Source: CAXXOK01 sp035353615 (GTDB lineage: Bacteria > Bacillota > Clostridia > Christensenellales > Aristaeellaceae). From it: a DNA stretch of 64,000 bases. The position numbers were made by a program, and so were the translations under genes. The notes under the pieces are model-generated. The model was not told where the DNA came from. It did no database searches and saw nothing but the letters and a program-made list of their open reading frames with translations. The stretch lies in NCBI GenBank assembly GCA_035353615.1, contig DAOPZY010000013.1, positions 8,967 to 72,966 of the forward strand, given 5' to 3'. Numbering within the stretch: position 1 is the first letter of the stretch; each line of letters starts with the position of its first letter. This document shows positions 49,522 to 57,745 of this stretch, piece by piece.

Positions 49522-50063
49522 ATTGGCCAAACCGGATCACCATCGCGCGTGTGGCCCTCATACCCGTCATCGTGATTTTGTTGCAGTTTGACGTGTCCAT
49601 TTGCCGTGCGCTGGCGCTTGTATGCTTTATGGTCGCATCGTTCACCGATTGGCTGGACGGCTACCTTGCGCGCAAGCTGCAAATCGTGACCAACTTCGGC
49701 AAATTTCTGGACCCTGTGGCGGATAAGCTGCTGGTGCTGTCCACCATGATCGCGCTTTGCGGGCTGGGCGATTTCCCCGCATGGGTTTGCATCGTGGTGC
49801 TGTTCCGCGAGCTGGCGGTGGACGGCCTGCGCATGGTCGCGGTTGAGCAGGGGCATGTGATTGCCGCCGGGAAGCTTGGCAAAATCAAAACAGCGCTGCA
49901 AATGCTTACGCTGATTCTGGTTCTGCTGGATACGCGCATGTTTGGCGATTTCCCCATGACGGAGCTGATGATTTACGCCTCCGTTGCCATGACGCTGTGG
50001 TCGGGACTGGATTACTTTATCCGTAACGGCGCGGTGCTGAAACAGGGCGGGAGAGCCGCATGA
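49518..50063 (+). CDS. pgsA: CDP-diacylglycerol-glycerol-3-phosphate 3-phosphatidyltransferase
   Basis: Integral membrane enzyme of phosphatidylglycerol synthesis, 181 residues. The CDP-alcohol transferase motif DGYLARKLQIVTNFGKFLD, completed by PVADK, carries all the conserved Asp and Arg residues. Four to six helices are predicted. It overlaps rimO as ATGA, and cinA overlaps it in the same way. Confidence 0.95.
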   Translation: MNWPNRITIARVALIPVIVILLQFDVSICRALALVCFMVASFTDWLDGYLARKLQIVTNFGKFLDPVADKLLVLSTMIALCGLGDFPAWVCIVVLFRELAVDGLRMVAVEQGHVIAAGKLGKIKTALQMLTLILVLLDTRMFGDFPMTELMIYASVAMTLWSGLDYFIRNGAVLKQGGRAA

Positions 50064-50542
50064 GCACGCTTTATACGCTGGCGGAAGCAGTTGTGCAAAC
50101 GGCGGTGGAAAAAGGCGTTACGCTGGGCACGGCGGAAAGCCTGACCGCAGGGCTGATTGCCTCGACGATTGCCGAAGTGCCCGGCGCGTCTCGCACGCTG
50201 CTGGGCGGCATCGTAAGCTATGATCCAAAGGTGAAGCGCGATCTGCTGCACGTTCCCCAGAGCGTAATCGATGGCGTTGGGGTGGTCAGCGAGCCGTGCG
50301 CCCGTCAAATGGCGGAAGGGGCACGGCAGGAACTGGGCGCGGATATCACGGTCAGCGCTACCGGGCTTGCGGGGCCTGCGGGCGGTACGCCGCAAACGCC
50401 GGTGGGCACGGTGTTCATCGGTTGCGCCACATCCGCCGGCACAGCTGTGGAAGAATGCCATTTTTCCGGAAACCGGCAGGCTGTGCGCGAACAGGCAACC
50501 GCACGTGCGCTGGAACATTTGCTTCAATCGTTACAGGCTTAA
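50060..50542 (+). CDS. CinA C-terminal-type protein (nicotinamide-nucleotide amidase)
   Basis: Single-domain CinA of 160 residues, equivalent to PncC, which deamidates NMN. Family blocks: GTAESLTAGLIASTIAEVPGAS, GGIVSYDPKVKRDLL and the GLAGPAGGTPQTPVGTVFIG block. The N-terminal MoCF-like domain of full-length competence CinA is absent. It stands just before recA, its usual site, which once suggested a competence link. Confidence 0.92.
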   Translation: MSTLYTLAEAVVQTAVEKGVTLGTAESLTAGLIASTIAEVPGASRTLLGGIVSYDPKVKRDLLHVPQSVIDGVGVVSEPCARQMAEGARQELGADITVSATGLAGPAGGTPQTPVGTVFIGCATSAGTAVEECHFSGNRQAVREQATARALEHLLQSLQA

Positions 50543-50563
50543 TACGAAAGGTGGTTACGCAGC

Positions 50564-51736
50564 ATGGCACCCAAAAAGGAAACAACAAAGAAAACCATTG
50601 GCACCGGCGGCGCGGAAAAGAACGACGCGGCAGCCGTGAAGGAAGAAAAAATGAAGGCGCTGGAAAGCGCACTGACACAGCTGAATAAAACCTATGGCAA
50701 GGGCGCTGTGATGAAGTTCAGCGACGCGGCCGCCGTGCAAAATTTGCAGGTGATTACCACCGGCAATTTGCAGCTGGACCTCGCGCTGGGCGTGGGCGGC
50801 CTGCCCCGTGGCCGCGTGGTAGAGATTTTTGGTCCGGAGTCCAGCGGTAAAACCACGGTCGCCTTGCATTGCGTGGCGGAAGCGCAAAGGGCTGGCGGCG
50901 TAGCCGCGTTTATCGACGCGGAACACGCGCTGGACCCGCAGTACGCCAAAAAATTGGGCGTGGATATTGATAACCTGTACATCAGCCAGCCGGATAACGG
51001 CGAGCAGGCGCTCGAAATTTGCGAGGCGCTGGTTCGTTCGGGCGCTGTGGACATCGTCGTGGTAGACTCCGTGGCCGCATTAGTGCCCAGAGCGGAAATC
51101 GAAGGCGATATGGGCGATAGCTTTGTGGGCTTGCAGGCCCGGCTGATGAGTCAGGCTCTGCGCAAGCTGACCGGCGTCATCAGCAAAACCAACGCCGTCA
51201 CGATTTTCATTAACCAGCTGCGTGAAAAAGTCGGCGTGATGTACGGCAACCCCGAAACCACCACCGGTGGGCGCGCGCTCAAGTTTTACGCGAGCATCCG
51301 TTTGGACGTGCGCCGCGGCGAACAGCTGAAAAACGGCACGGAAGTGATCGGCAACCGCACCAAGGTAAAGGTGGTCAAAAATAAAGTCGCGCCCCCGTTC
51401 CGCGTGGCCGAGTTTGACATCATCTATGGCGAGGGCATCAGCAAGGACGGCACCCTGCTGGATATGGCGGTGGAGCGCGATATTATCCACAAGAGCGGCG
51501 CATGGTTCAGCTATGAGGATCAGCGGATTGGGCAAGGCCGCGAAAACGCGCGGCAGTACCTCAAAGATAATCCCGATCTCGCAGCCAAAATCGACAAAAT
51601 TATCCGTGACGAAGCCATGAAGGAAATGACGACCAAAAAAGTGACTCCCCCCAGCGAAACGGTGGAGGAGGAACTGGCGGAAGCCGATCAGCAAATCGCG
51701 GAAGAAGATCCCGATCTGGCTCTGTTGGATGAATAA
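50564..51736 (+). CDS. recA: recombinase RecA
   Basis: Strand-exchange recombinase and SOS coprotease, 390 residues. After a Lys/Ala-rich leader of ~30 residues, the core has Walker A GPESSGKTTVALH, Walker B VVVDSVAALVP and loop L2 region INQLREKVGVMYGNPETTTGG. The C-terminal tail is acidic (EEDPDLALLDE), as usual. AAAGGTGG precedes the ATG. No LexA-type box was seen right before it; it is last in the rimO-pgsA-cinA-recA run and may have an internal promoter. Confidence 0.99.
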   Translation: MAPKKETTKKTIGTGGAEKNDAAAVKEEKMKALESALTQLNKTYGKGAVMKFSDAAAVQNLQVITTGNLQLDLALGVGGLPRGRVVEIFGPESSGKTTVALHCVAEAQRAGGVAAFIDAEHALDPQYAKKLGVDIDNLYISQPDNGEQALEICEALVRSGAVDIVVVDSVAALVPRAEIEGDMGDSFVGLQARLMSQALRKLTGVISKTNAVTIFINQLREKVGVMYGNPETTTGGRALKFYASIRLDVRRGEQLKNGTEVIGNRTKVKVVKNKVAPPFRVAEFDIIYGEGISKDGTLLDMAVERDIIHKSGAWFSYEDQRIGQGRENARQYLKDNPDLAAKIDKIIRDEAMKEMTTKKVTPPSETVEEELAEADQQIAEEDPDLALLDE

Positions 51737-51756
51737 GTAAAACAGAATATTCAAAA

Positions 51757-51797
51757 AGCGAGGCTCTGCTGAAGAAACGAAGCCTCGCTCTTTTCTC
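51757..51797 (+). terminator. terminator of recA
   Basis: AGCGAGGCT (51757-51765) and AGCCTCGCT (51781-51789), 15-base loop, then CTTTTCT. Confidence 0.8.
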
Positions 51798-51798
51798 C

Positions 51799-51986
51799 CC
51801 CGCCGCAGCGGAGCAGGGTCAAGGGCAAAGCCCTTGTGGGGCGCAGGGGTGAAACCCCTGCCGAGGTTTGGGGGCACCCCAAGCCTAACGCCGCAGCGTA
51901 TCACCATCAAGCGAGCGAACAGCCCGCAGGGCTATGAGGCGAGCGGCCAAAGCGCATTGCCGAAAAGGACTCACAACTCAATCCCC
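51799..51986 (+). repeat. dispersed repeat, array copy 1
   Basis: Full unit of 186 bases in plus orientation: CGCCGCAGCGG end, AAGGGC-AAA-GCCCTT, GCAGGGGTGAAACCCCTGC, TTGGGGGCACCCCAA and AGCCCGCAGGGCT hairpins, then a spacer ending in GGACTCACAACTCAAT. Almost identical to copy 2. Confidence 0.9.
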
Positions 51987-52171
51987 CGCCGCAGCGGAGC
52001 AGGGTCAAGGGCAAAGCCCTTGTGGGGCGCAGGGGTGAAACCCCTGCCGAGGTTTGGGGGCACCCCAAGCCTAACGCCGCAGCGTATCACCATCAAGCGA
52101 GCGAACAGCCCGCAGGGCTATGAGGCGAGCGGTCAAAGCGCATTGCCGAAAAGGACTCACAACTCAACCCC
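51987..52171 (+). repeat. dispersed repeat, array copy 2
   Basis: Near-identical to copy 1, including the spacer; only one or two bases differ over the unit. This points to a recent duplication. Confidence 0.9.
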
Positions 52172-52361
52172 CGCCGCAGCGGAGATGGGTCAAGGGCGAA
52201 GCCCTTGTCAGGGTGCAGGGATGAAATCCCTGCCGGGGTTTGGGGTGGAACCCCAAGCCCTAACGCCGCAGCCTATCACCGTTAAGCGAGCGAACAGCCC
52301 GCAGGGCTATGAGGCGAGCGGCCAAAGCGCATTGCCGAAAAGGACTCACAACTCAATCCCC
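52172..52361 (+). repeat. dispersed repeat, array copy 3
   Basis: Same elements and spacer, with more differences: GGAGATGGGTC at the start, AAGGGCGAAGCCCTT, and CAGGGATGAAATCCCTG, where both sides of the stem have changed together, so pairing is kept. Confidence 0.88.
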
Positions 52362-52456
52362 CGCTGCAGCGGAGATGGGTCAAGGGCAAAGCCCTTGTGA
52401 GGTGCAGGGGTGAAACCCCTGCCGGGGTTTGGGGGCACCCCAAGCCTAACGCCGCT
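52362..52456 (+). repeat. dispersed repeat, array copy 4 (truncated)
   Basis: Starts as copy 3 and stops after the TTGGGGGCACCCCAA hairpin and CCTAACGCCGC, lacking the AGCCCGCAGGGCT segment. Confidence 0.85.
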
Positions 52457-52486
52457 GAACCCCTCAGCCACCCTCCAAATCAATAT

Positions 52487-52513
52487 AGGAGGCTACCAAA
52501 TCGGTAACCTCCT
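52487..52513 (-). terminator. terminator after rpmJ
   Basis: AGGAGGCTACC and GGTAACCTCCT, an 11-bp stem with one mismatch, 52 bases after the rpmJ stop on the minus strand. Its sequence resembles the hairpin after dnaA. Confidence 0.6.
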
Positions 52514-52565
52514 GTTTGCATTGCTTGCCTGCATTGGCTTGCCGTTGCGCGGCTCGCAACCGTCA

Positions 52566-52679
52566 TCAGCCCTGCTTTTGCTTGTGCTTCGGGTTTTCGC
52601 AAATCACCATCACATGGCCCTTGCGCTTGATGATCTTGCACTTCTCGCAAATGGGTTTAACCGAGGGACGAACCTTCAT
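52566..52679 (-). CDS. rpmJ: 50S ribosomal protein L36
   Basis: Only 37 residues: MKVRPSVKPICEKCKIIKR, then a middle KGHVMVICENPKHKQKQG. The zinc-binding Cys (C11, C14, C27) and His (H33) are all present. GGAGG precedes the ATG on the minus strand. It lies 52 bases after infA and is the last gene of this ribosomal protein run. Confidence 0.96.
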   Translation of the reverse strand: MKVRPSVKPICEKCKIIKRKGHVMVICENPKHKQKQG

Positions 52680-52731
52680 GCTATTTTCCTCCATTCATAC
52701 GGTCGATTGCAGCGACCGATTGGTGTGCCCT

Positions 52732-52953
52732 TTAACCCTTGCTGCGCCACGTTATACGGCCGCGGGTCAGGTCATAGGGCGAAAGCTCAATGGTTACCTT
52801 GTCGCCGGGATAAATGCGGATGAAGTTCATACGCATCTTTCCCGAAATATGTGCCATGATCCGGTGCCCGCCGGGGAGCTCCACCTGGAACATCGCGTTG
52901 GGAAGAGCCTCAACGACCGTGCCTTCCATTTCAATGACGTCACTCTTGGACAA
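52732..52953 (-). CDS. infA: translation initiation factor IF-1
   Basis: OB-fold initiation factor of 73 residues, which occupies the A site during initiation. Typical MSKSDVIEMEGTVVEALPNA, GHRIMAHISGKMR and YDLTRGRITWR. It overlaps the 3' end of the KOW-domain gene by 14 bases. Confidence 0.98.
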   Translation of the reverse strand: MSKSDVIEMEGTVVEALPNAMFQVELPGGHRIMAHISGKMRMNFIRIYPGDKVTIELSPYDLTRGRITWRSKG

Positions 52954-53281
52954 GTGCGTATTCCTCCTTGTTGGTGATCCGATCTGCCCCTTGTGAGGGC
53001 TTAGGTTGCGTGGGCGACACCGCCTGAAGCGCTTTGCGAATGTCGCTGTTCACCGTCTGTCTTTTCCGGGCAATGGCTTCCAGCGCATCCTGAGCGATCT
53101 GCGGCTCAGCATAGAGATGTTTTAACTGCTTCTTTTTGGGGTGGTCCAGCTTGCGGGTGTCGCCGTCGGCAATCAGCACAAAGCGTTCGTCGATCAGCCC
53201 CACGACTAGAAACCTGCGCCCCCGGTCATGGCCCTGTCGGGAAACGACCACCCGACCCATCTCGTATGGATTCGCTTTCAC
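52940..53281 (-). CDS. KOW-domain RNA-binding protein (L14e/L27e-like)
   Basis: 113 residues. The first half is a KOW/SH3-like fold (MGRVVVSRQGHDRGRRFLVVGL, then FVLIADGDTRKLDHPKKK) like the small ribosome-associated proteins seen between map and infA in Bacillota. The C-terminal 45 residues are hydrophilic. The GTG start overlaps the map stop codon as GTGA; an ATG seven codons later is possible. Confidence 0.85.
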   Translation of the reverse strand: MKANPYEMGRVVVSRQGHDRGRRFLVVGLIDERFVLIADGDTRKLDHPKKKQLKHLYAEPQIAQDALEAIARKRQTVNSDIRKALQAVSPTQPKPSQGADRITNKEEYALVQE

Positions 53282-54060
53282 GATTTGGGTTCCTCCGTCA
53301 GCGCATAGCCGGGATAGGTCAGCAGTTCCGGCAAACCCTTTTCGTTGATGGCGATGGTATGCTCGTAATGCGAGCAGATGCTGCCATCATCGGTTACGAC
53401 GGTCCAACCGTCCTCCAGTTGGCTTACGTGGTAATCCCCCATGGCAATCATCGGCTCAATGGCCAGAGTCATGCCCGGGCGAAGCTTTACGCCGTGGCCG
53501 GGTGTGCCATAATTGGGCACGCTGGGATCCTCATGCATGTTGCGGCCGATTCCGTGCCCGGTAAGGTCCCGGATTACGCCGTAACCAAAGCTTTCGGCAT
53601 AGGTTTGGATGGCATGCCCGATATCCCCCAGGTGATTGCCGTTGATCGCCTGCCGTACGCCTTTGAAGAAGCTTTCTTCCGTAACGTCAATCAGCTGACG
53701 CTTTTTAAAGTCGATTTGCCCAACGCCGATCGTGAAGGCGCTGTCCGCCTGCCATCCGTCCAGTATCAGGCCGCAGTCAATGCTGACCACGTCCCCTTCC
53801 CGGATCAGAACCTGATCGGTCGGAATCCCGTGCACGACCTCTTCGTTGATGGATACGCACAGCGAGGCGGGGTATCCCTCATAGTTGAGAAAAGACGGAA
53901 TCGCCTTGTGTTTGCGAATCAGCTGTTCGGCATATACGTCCAAAGCAGCCGTGCTTACGCCGGGCTTGATCGCCTCTTTCAGGCGGCAAAGCACTTCAAA
54001 GAGCAAAGCCCCCGATTTGCGCATGCAGTCGAGCTGCTGCGCGTTTTTGAGGTAAATCAT
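53278..54060 (-). CDS. map: methionine aminopeptidase, type I
   Basis: Removes the initiator Met from new proteins; 260 residues, type Ia with no N-terminal extension. The five metal ligands can be placed: the Asp of DCGLIL, the Asp of DSAFTIG, the His of GHGIGRNMHE, the first Glu of AIEPMI and the Glu of SHYEHTI. It overlaps the adk stop codon as ATGA, completing secY-adk-map. Confidence 0.98.
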   Translation of the reverse strand: MIYLKNAQQLDCMRKSGALLFEVLCRLKEAIKPGVSTAALDVYAEQLIRKHKAIPSFLNYEGYPASLCVSINEEVVHGIPTDQVLIREGDVVSIDCGLILDGWQADSAFTIGVGQIDFKKRQLIDVTEESFFKGVRQAINGNHLGDIGHAIQTYAESFGYGVIRDLTGHGIGRNMHEDPSVPNYGTPGHGVKLRPGMTLAIEPMIAMGDYHVSQLEDGWTVVTDDGSICSHYEHTIAINEKGLPELLTYPGYALTEEPKS

Positions 54061-54686
54061 TTCGTCGCCTCTAGCGCCGCCAGAATCTGCTCGCTCACCG
54101 CTTCCAGCCCCACAGAGCCATCCACTGTGTGCAGCGTGCCTTCCTTTTGGTAAAAATCAATCAACGGTGCTGTTTTCTGATGGTATACGGTCAGCCGGTT
54201 CAACACGGTTTCCGCTTTATCATCGTCGCGCTGGATCAGTGTGGTGCCATCTACAGCGCACTTGGTTTCGCCGGCCAGCCGATCCGTATGGTACGGCGCG
54301 CCGCACACCGGGCAAACCCGACGGCCTGAAAGCCGCTTCACCAACACTTCATCATCCACATGGATGTTCACCACGGCGTCGATGTGGGCAAACTCAGCCA
54401 GCGCTATCGCTTGCTCCACCGTGCGCGGAAACCCGTCCAGCACAAAGCCTTTTTGGCAGTCCGCGTTCGCGGTGCGCTCCTTCACCAGAGCAATCACCAC
54501 GCTGTCGGGCACCAGTTGACCGGCATCCATGTATTCCTTTGCCTTCAGCCCCGTTTCGGTCTTGTTGGCAATGGCGGCTCGCAGCATATCCCCTGTGGAG
54601 ATCTGCGGGATTCCGAGCTTGGTGCAGATAATCTGCGCCTGCGTACCCTTGCCCGCGCCCGGAGGGCCCAGAAAAATTACGTTCAT
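54057..54686 (-). CDS. adk: adenylate kinase
   Basis: Balances AMP, ADP and ATP; 209 residues. Walker A is FLGPPGAGKGTQA (residues 5-17); DGFPRTVEQA and the long lid are present. The lid carries a zinc-type site with CPVC and a later Cys-x-x-Asp (KCAVD), the Cys/Asp variant. GGGAGG lies before the ATG. It has its own promoter, separated from secY by a hairpin. Confidence 0.97.
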   Translation of the reverse strand: MNVIFLGPPGAGKGTQAQIICTKLGIPQISTGDMLRAAIANKTETGLKAKEYMDAGQLVPDSVVIALVKERTANADCQKGFVLDGFPRTVEQAIALAEFAHIDAVVNIHVDDEVLVKRLSGRRVCPVCGAPYHTDRLAGETKCAVDGTTLIQRDDDKAETVLNRLTVYHQKTAPLIDFYQKEGTLHTVDGSVGLEAVSEQILAALEATK

Positions 54687-54750
54687 GTGTTTACCTCCCA
54701 TACGTCAGGATCTGTGCGGCCTGTTTTGCGCGCTTCAAACGCGCACGCCC

Positions 54751-54779
54751 ATTATACCACAAGCACCCGTTTCTCACAA
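54751..54779 (-). promoter_or_regulatory. internal promoter before adk
   Basis: On the minus strand, TTGTGA (54774-54779), 17-base spacer, TATAAT (54751-54756) with an extended TGG. It would drive adk-map-KOW-infA-rpmJ apart from the upstream ribosomal genes. Confidence 0.7.
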
Positions 54780-54852
54780 GTCGCGCACAACCCGATGCCC
54801 TCCCGGCAGCCCAATGCAGGCCGGTATGGGAATAGGCATAAACGCCCAAAGA

Positions 54853-54874
54853 GCAGGAGGATTGCTCCTCCTGC
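54853..54874 (-). terminator. hairpin between secY and adk
   Basis: Perfect 9-bp stem GCAGGAGGA / TCCTCCTGC with a 4-base loop, 19 bases after the secY stop. The minus-strand exit CTCTTTGGG is a weak T-run, so it may be a partial terminator. Confidence 0.5.
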
Positions 54875-54892
54875 CGCTTTAGGGTGCGCTGG

Positions 54893-56188
54893 TCAGGAAA
54901 TCTTATCGTAGTTGCGGCTTACCAGCAAGTCATCCAGCTGGCGCTTGGTTTCCAGGATCACGCTTACGGCAATCAACAGGCTGCTGGCGCCAAACGGCAG
55001 AGCATGGCTCGTGCCGCGGGCGAACGTCGAGGGGATTGTGGCAAGCAGTGCCAGGAAAATAGCGGCAAACAGCGTCAGACGGCCATTGATACGCTTGAGG
55101 TAGTCAGCCGTCGGCTTACCGGGCCGCACGGACGGGATCGCTCCGCCTTGCTGTTGGATGTTCTTGGCCATCTCATCCGGGTTGAAGGAGATGGAGGTGT
55201 AGAAGAACGTGAAGGCGAAAATCAGCAACGCCGTGATCGACTGGTACAAAACCGAGGTGCTGTACATGTAGCGCGACCACCATGCGCCAAAACCGGTTGT
55301 GGTACCGCCCGCCAACTGGATAATGGTGCTGGGGAACGCCATGAAGGAGTAAGCGAAGATCAGCGGCAACACGCCAACCGCAATCACCTTGAGGGGGATG
55401 ATGGAGTTCTGGCCGCCATACATCTTGCGCCCGGTGACGCGCTTTGCGAAGTGCACATTAATACGGCGCACGCCAAGGTCTGCCCAGGTGATAATGATAA
55501 TCATCACCAGCGACACAAGCACCATGCCCACGAGCGTAAGCCAGGGACCGGCGCTTTGCGCCGCAAAGGCTTCGCCGCCCAACTGGGTAACGCCGTTGAA
55601 CAGGTTGTTCATGATACCTGCGGTAATCAACAGCGAGATGCCGTTGCCAATGCCGTTTTGAGTAATGCGCTCACCAATCCACATGGCCAAAGCGGAACCG
55701 CCTGCCATGCTGACGCCGACGAGCACGTAGTTATACCATCCGGCTTTGATAACGCCAACGCTGGATACCAGACCGATCGCCTGAAACAACGCCAGACCCA
55801 CCGTTACATAACGGGTGATCTGCGCGATGCGCTTCTGGCCTTCCTGACCGCTCTTTTGCAGCCGCTCCAGCGCGGGAATCGCGATGGTCAGCAACTGCAT
55901 GATAATGCTACTGTTGATGTACGGGGTAATACCCATGGCCATGATGGTCATGTTTTGGAAGTTGTTGCCCGTCATCATGTTCACAAGGTCGAGCAGCGGG
56001 AGGCTACTGGAGCCCATCTTCGCTTTGACAAGATCGTAATCCACGCCGGGGGCGAGAATTACGCCTACAAGGCGGAAAAGCACCAACATCATGAAGGTAT
56101 AGATGAGCTTCTTGCGAATGTCATCCACCTTCCATGCGTTACGAAGCGATTCCCAGATGGTGGGATTATTCTTGTTGCCCCTAGCCAT
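54893..56188 (-). CDS. secY: preprotein translocase subunit SecY
   Basis: Channel subunit of the Sec translocon, 431 residues with ten membrane helices. Recognisable blocks: GVDYDLVKAK, NMTIMAMGITPYINSSIIMQ (plug and helix 2 region), GIGNGISLLITAGI, and SFNPDEMAKNIQQQGG of the C-terminal cytosolic loops. It follows rplO by a single base, as in most bacterial spc operons. Confidence 0.98.
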   Translation of the reverse strand: MARGNKNNPTIWESLRNAWKVDDIRKKLIYTFMMLVLFRLVGVILAPGVDYDLVKAKMGSSSLPLLDLVNMMTGNNFQNMTIMAMGITPYINSSIIMQLLTIAIPALERLQKSGQEGQKRIAQITRYVTVGLALFQAIGLVSSVGVIKAGWYNYVLVGVSMAGGSALAMWIGERITQNGIGNGISLLITAGIMNNLFNGVTQLGGEAFAAQSAGPWLTLVGMVLVSLVMIIIITWADLGVRRINVHFAKRVTGRKMYGGQNSIIPLKVIAVGVLPLIFAYSFMAFPSTIIQLAGGTTTGFGAWWSRYMYSTSVLYQSITALLIFAFTFFYTSISFNPDEMAKNIQQQGGAIPSVRPGKPTADYLKRINGRLTLFAAIFLALLATIPSTFARGTSHALPFGASSLLIAVSVILETKRQLDDLLVSRNYDKIS

Positions 56189-56189
56189 C

Positions 56190-56630
56190 TTACTTCACCT
56201 CGGCTTTCCCGCCGAGGGCTTCGATCTTTTCTTTCGCACTGTCGGTAAACTTTTCGGCTTGCACGGTGAGCTTTTTGGTCAGCTCGCCATTGCCCAGGAT
56301 CTTCACGCCGTCCATGACCTTGGAGATCAAGCCGGCTTCCTTGAGCATTTCGGCCGTCACGACAGTGCCGTTTTCAAAGATCTCGAGCCGTCCAACGTTA
56401 ACCGTGGCGTATTCGATACGGTAGATGTTATGAAAGCCGCGTTTCGGCACGCGACGGTACAGCGGCATCTGGCCGCCTTCGAAGCCCGGACGCTTACCGC
56501 CGCCGGAGCGCGCTTTCGCGCCCTTGTGGCCCTTACCGGAGGTCTTGCCCAGTCCCGAACCCACGCCTCGACCCAGGCGCTTGGGTGCGGTGGTGGAACC
56601 TGCGGCGGGTTGCAACTCGTGCAGTTTCAT
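56190..56630 (-). CDS. rplO: 50S ribosomal protein L15
   Basis: L15 of 146 residues. MKLHELQPAAGS, the Gly/Lys-rich GRGVGSGLGKTSGKGHKG and PGFEGGQMPLYRRVPKRGF are all family marks. GGAGGG lies before the ATG; a TTG two codons earlier is also in frame. Confidence 0.98.
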   Translation of the reverse strand: MKLHELQPAAGSTTAPKRLGRGVGSGLGKTSGKGHKGAKARSGGGKRPGFEGGQMPLYRRVPKRGFHNIYRIEYATVNVGRLEIFENGTVVTAEMLKEAGLISKVMDGVKILGNGELTKKLTVQAEKFTDSAKEKIEALGGKAEVK

Positions 56631-56644
56631 TGGCAATTCCCTCC

Positions 56645-56827
56645 TCAGTCGTTGATCTCTTGAACGTCAATCATGTGCCGTACACGGAAGATCTGCCCGC
56701 GGATGCAGGCGTTATCCTCTTTGACGACCGTCTGGCCAACCCTGTGCAGGCCAAGCGCGAGCACGGTGTCCTGATGCACCTTCAGGCTGGAGATCGGCGA
56801 CTTCTTGAGTGTAATCTGCAATTTCAT
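56645..56827 (-). CDS. rpmD: 50S ribosomal protein L30
   Basis: Short bacterial L30 of 60 residues: LQITLKKSPISSLKVHQDTV, then LGLHRVGQTVV and the ending IRGQIFRVRHMIDVQEI. It sits in its regular place between rpsE and rplO. Confidence 0.97.
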   Translation of the reverse strand: MKLQITLKKSPISSLKVHQDTVLALGLHRVGQTVVKEDNACIRGQIFRVRHMIDVQEIND

Positions 56828-56841
56828 GTCCGTCGTCCTCC

Positions 56842-57339
56842 TTAGCCAAGAATTTCTTCTACGGACTTGCCGCGAAGCTTTGCGATCTGCTCGGCCGAAT
56901 GGAGCTGTTTAAGCCCTTCCAGCGTCGCCTTGACCATGTTGATGCGGTTGTTGGTACCATAGCTCTTGGTGCGAATATCCTTCACGCCCGCCAGCTCCAG
57001 CACAGCGCGCGCCGCGCCGCCCGCGATTACGCCGGTACCTTCGGGCGCCGGCATCAGCACCACTTTGGCGGTGCTGTAAAGACCGATCGAACCGTGCGGG
57101 ATGCTGGTGTTCACCAGCGGCACGGTGATCAGATGCTTTTTCGCGTCTTCTACGCCTTTACGGATGGCTTCGGAGATTTCCGCAGCCTTGCCGATGCCCG
57201 CGCCGACGCGACCTTTTTCGTCGCCGACCACGACCAGCGCAGCGAAACGGAAGTTGCGGCCGCCTTTAACAACCTTGGTTACACGGTTTACGGCGACAAG
57301 CTTCTCTTTAAATTCGCTGACCTGTTCCATGCGTTGCAT
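56842..57339 (-). CDS. rpsE: 30S ribosomal protein S5
   Basis: S5, 165 residues, important for decoding fidelity. The dsRBD-like N-terminal part holds VNRVTKVVKGGRNFRF and GRVGAGIGKAAEISEAIRKG; the C-terminal part has GSIGLYSTAKVVLMPAPEG and AGVKDIRTKSYG. The tail ends in LRGKSVEEILG. Confidence 0.98.
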   Translation of the reverse strand: MQRMEQVSEFKEKLVAVNRVTKVVKGGRNFRFAALVVVGDEKGRVGAGIGKAAEISEAIRKGVEDAKKHLITVPLVNTSIPHGSIGLYSTAKVVLMPAPEGTGVIAGGAARAVLELAGVKDIRTKSYGTNNRINMVKATLEGLKQLHSAEQIAKLRGKSVEEILG

Positions 57340-57355
57340 GCGTTCGTCCTCCTTT

Positions 57356-57724
57356 TTAGAATTCTAGTCCGGCTTCACGGGCGCCGGCAGCCAATTCCGC
57401 AACACGGCCCGTATACACATAGCCGCCGCGGTCAAAAACTACCTGCTTGATGCCCGCGCCCGTTGCACGCTCGGCGATCAGCTTGCCGACGATCTTGGCG
57501 GCGCCTTTTTTATCGACGTCCTTGATCTGTTCCAGCACAGCTTTCTCCTGGGTGGAGGCGGCCACGAGGGTTACGCCCTTGGTATCGTCGATCACTTGCG
57601 CATAGATATTGTTCAAGCTGCGGTACACGCAAAGACGCGGCATTTCCGGGGTGCCGCTGATTCTTTTGCGCACACGCGCATGACGGATAACACGATCCAC
57701 GTTGCGATCACGCGTTTTGTACAT
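57356..57724 (-). CDS. rplR: 50S ribosomal protein L18
   Basis: 5S rRNA-binding L18, 122 residues. The basic start RVIRHARVRKRISGTPEMPR, the LCVYRSLNNIYAQVID block and the ending VVFDRGGYVYTGRVAELA are diagnostic. Regular position between rplF and rpsE. Confidence 0.98.
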   Translation of the reverse strand: MYKTRDRNVDRVIRHARVRKRISGTPEMPRLCVYRSLNNIYAQVIDDTKGVTLVAASTQEKAVLEQIKDVDKKGAAKIVGKLIAERATGAGIKQVVFDRGGYVYTGRVAELAAGAREAGLEF

Positions 57725-57745
57725 TTGCGTTCACTCCCCTTTCGC

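Noticed and set aside
51834..52400. 188-codon open frame with repeated KRANSPQGYEASG segments
   Set aside because: It is the translation of the tandem non-coding repeat; frame and length follow the repeat period, no ribosome binding site, and base changes keep hairpins rather than amino acids.
51799..52456. CRISPR array
   Set aside because: The period is ~186 bp and the units are themselves repeats without unique spacers; no cas genes in the window.
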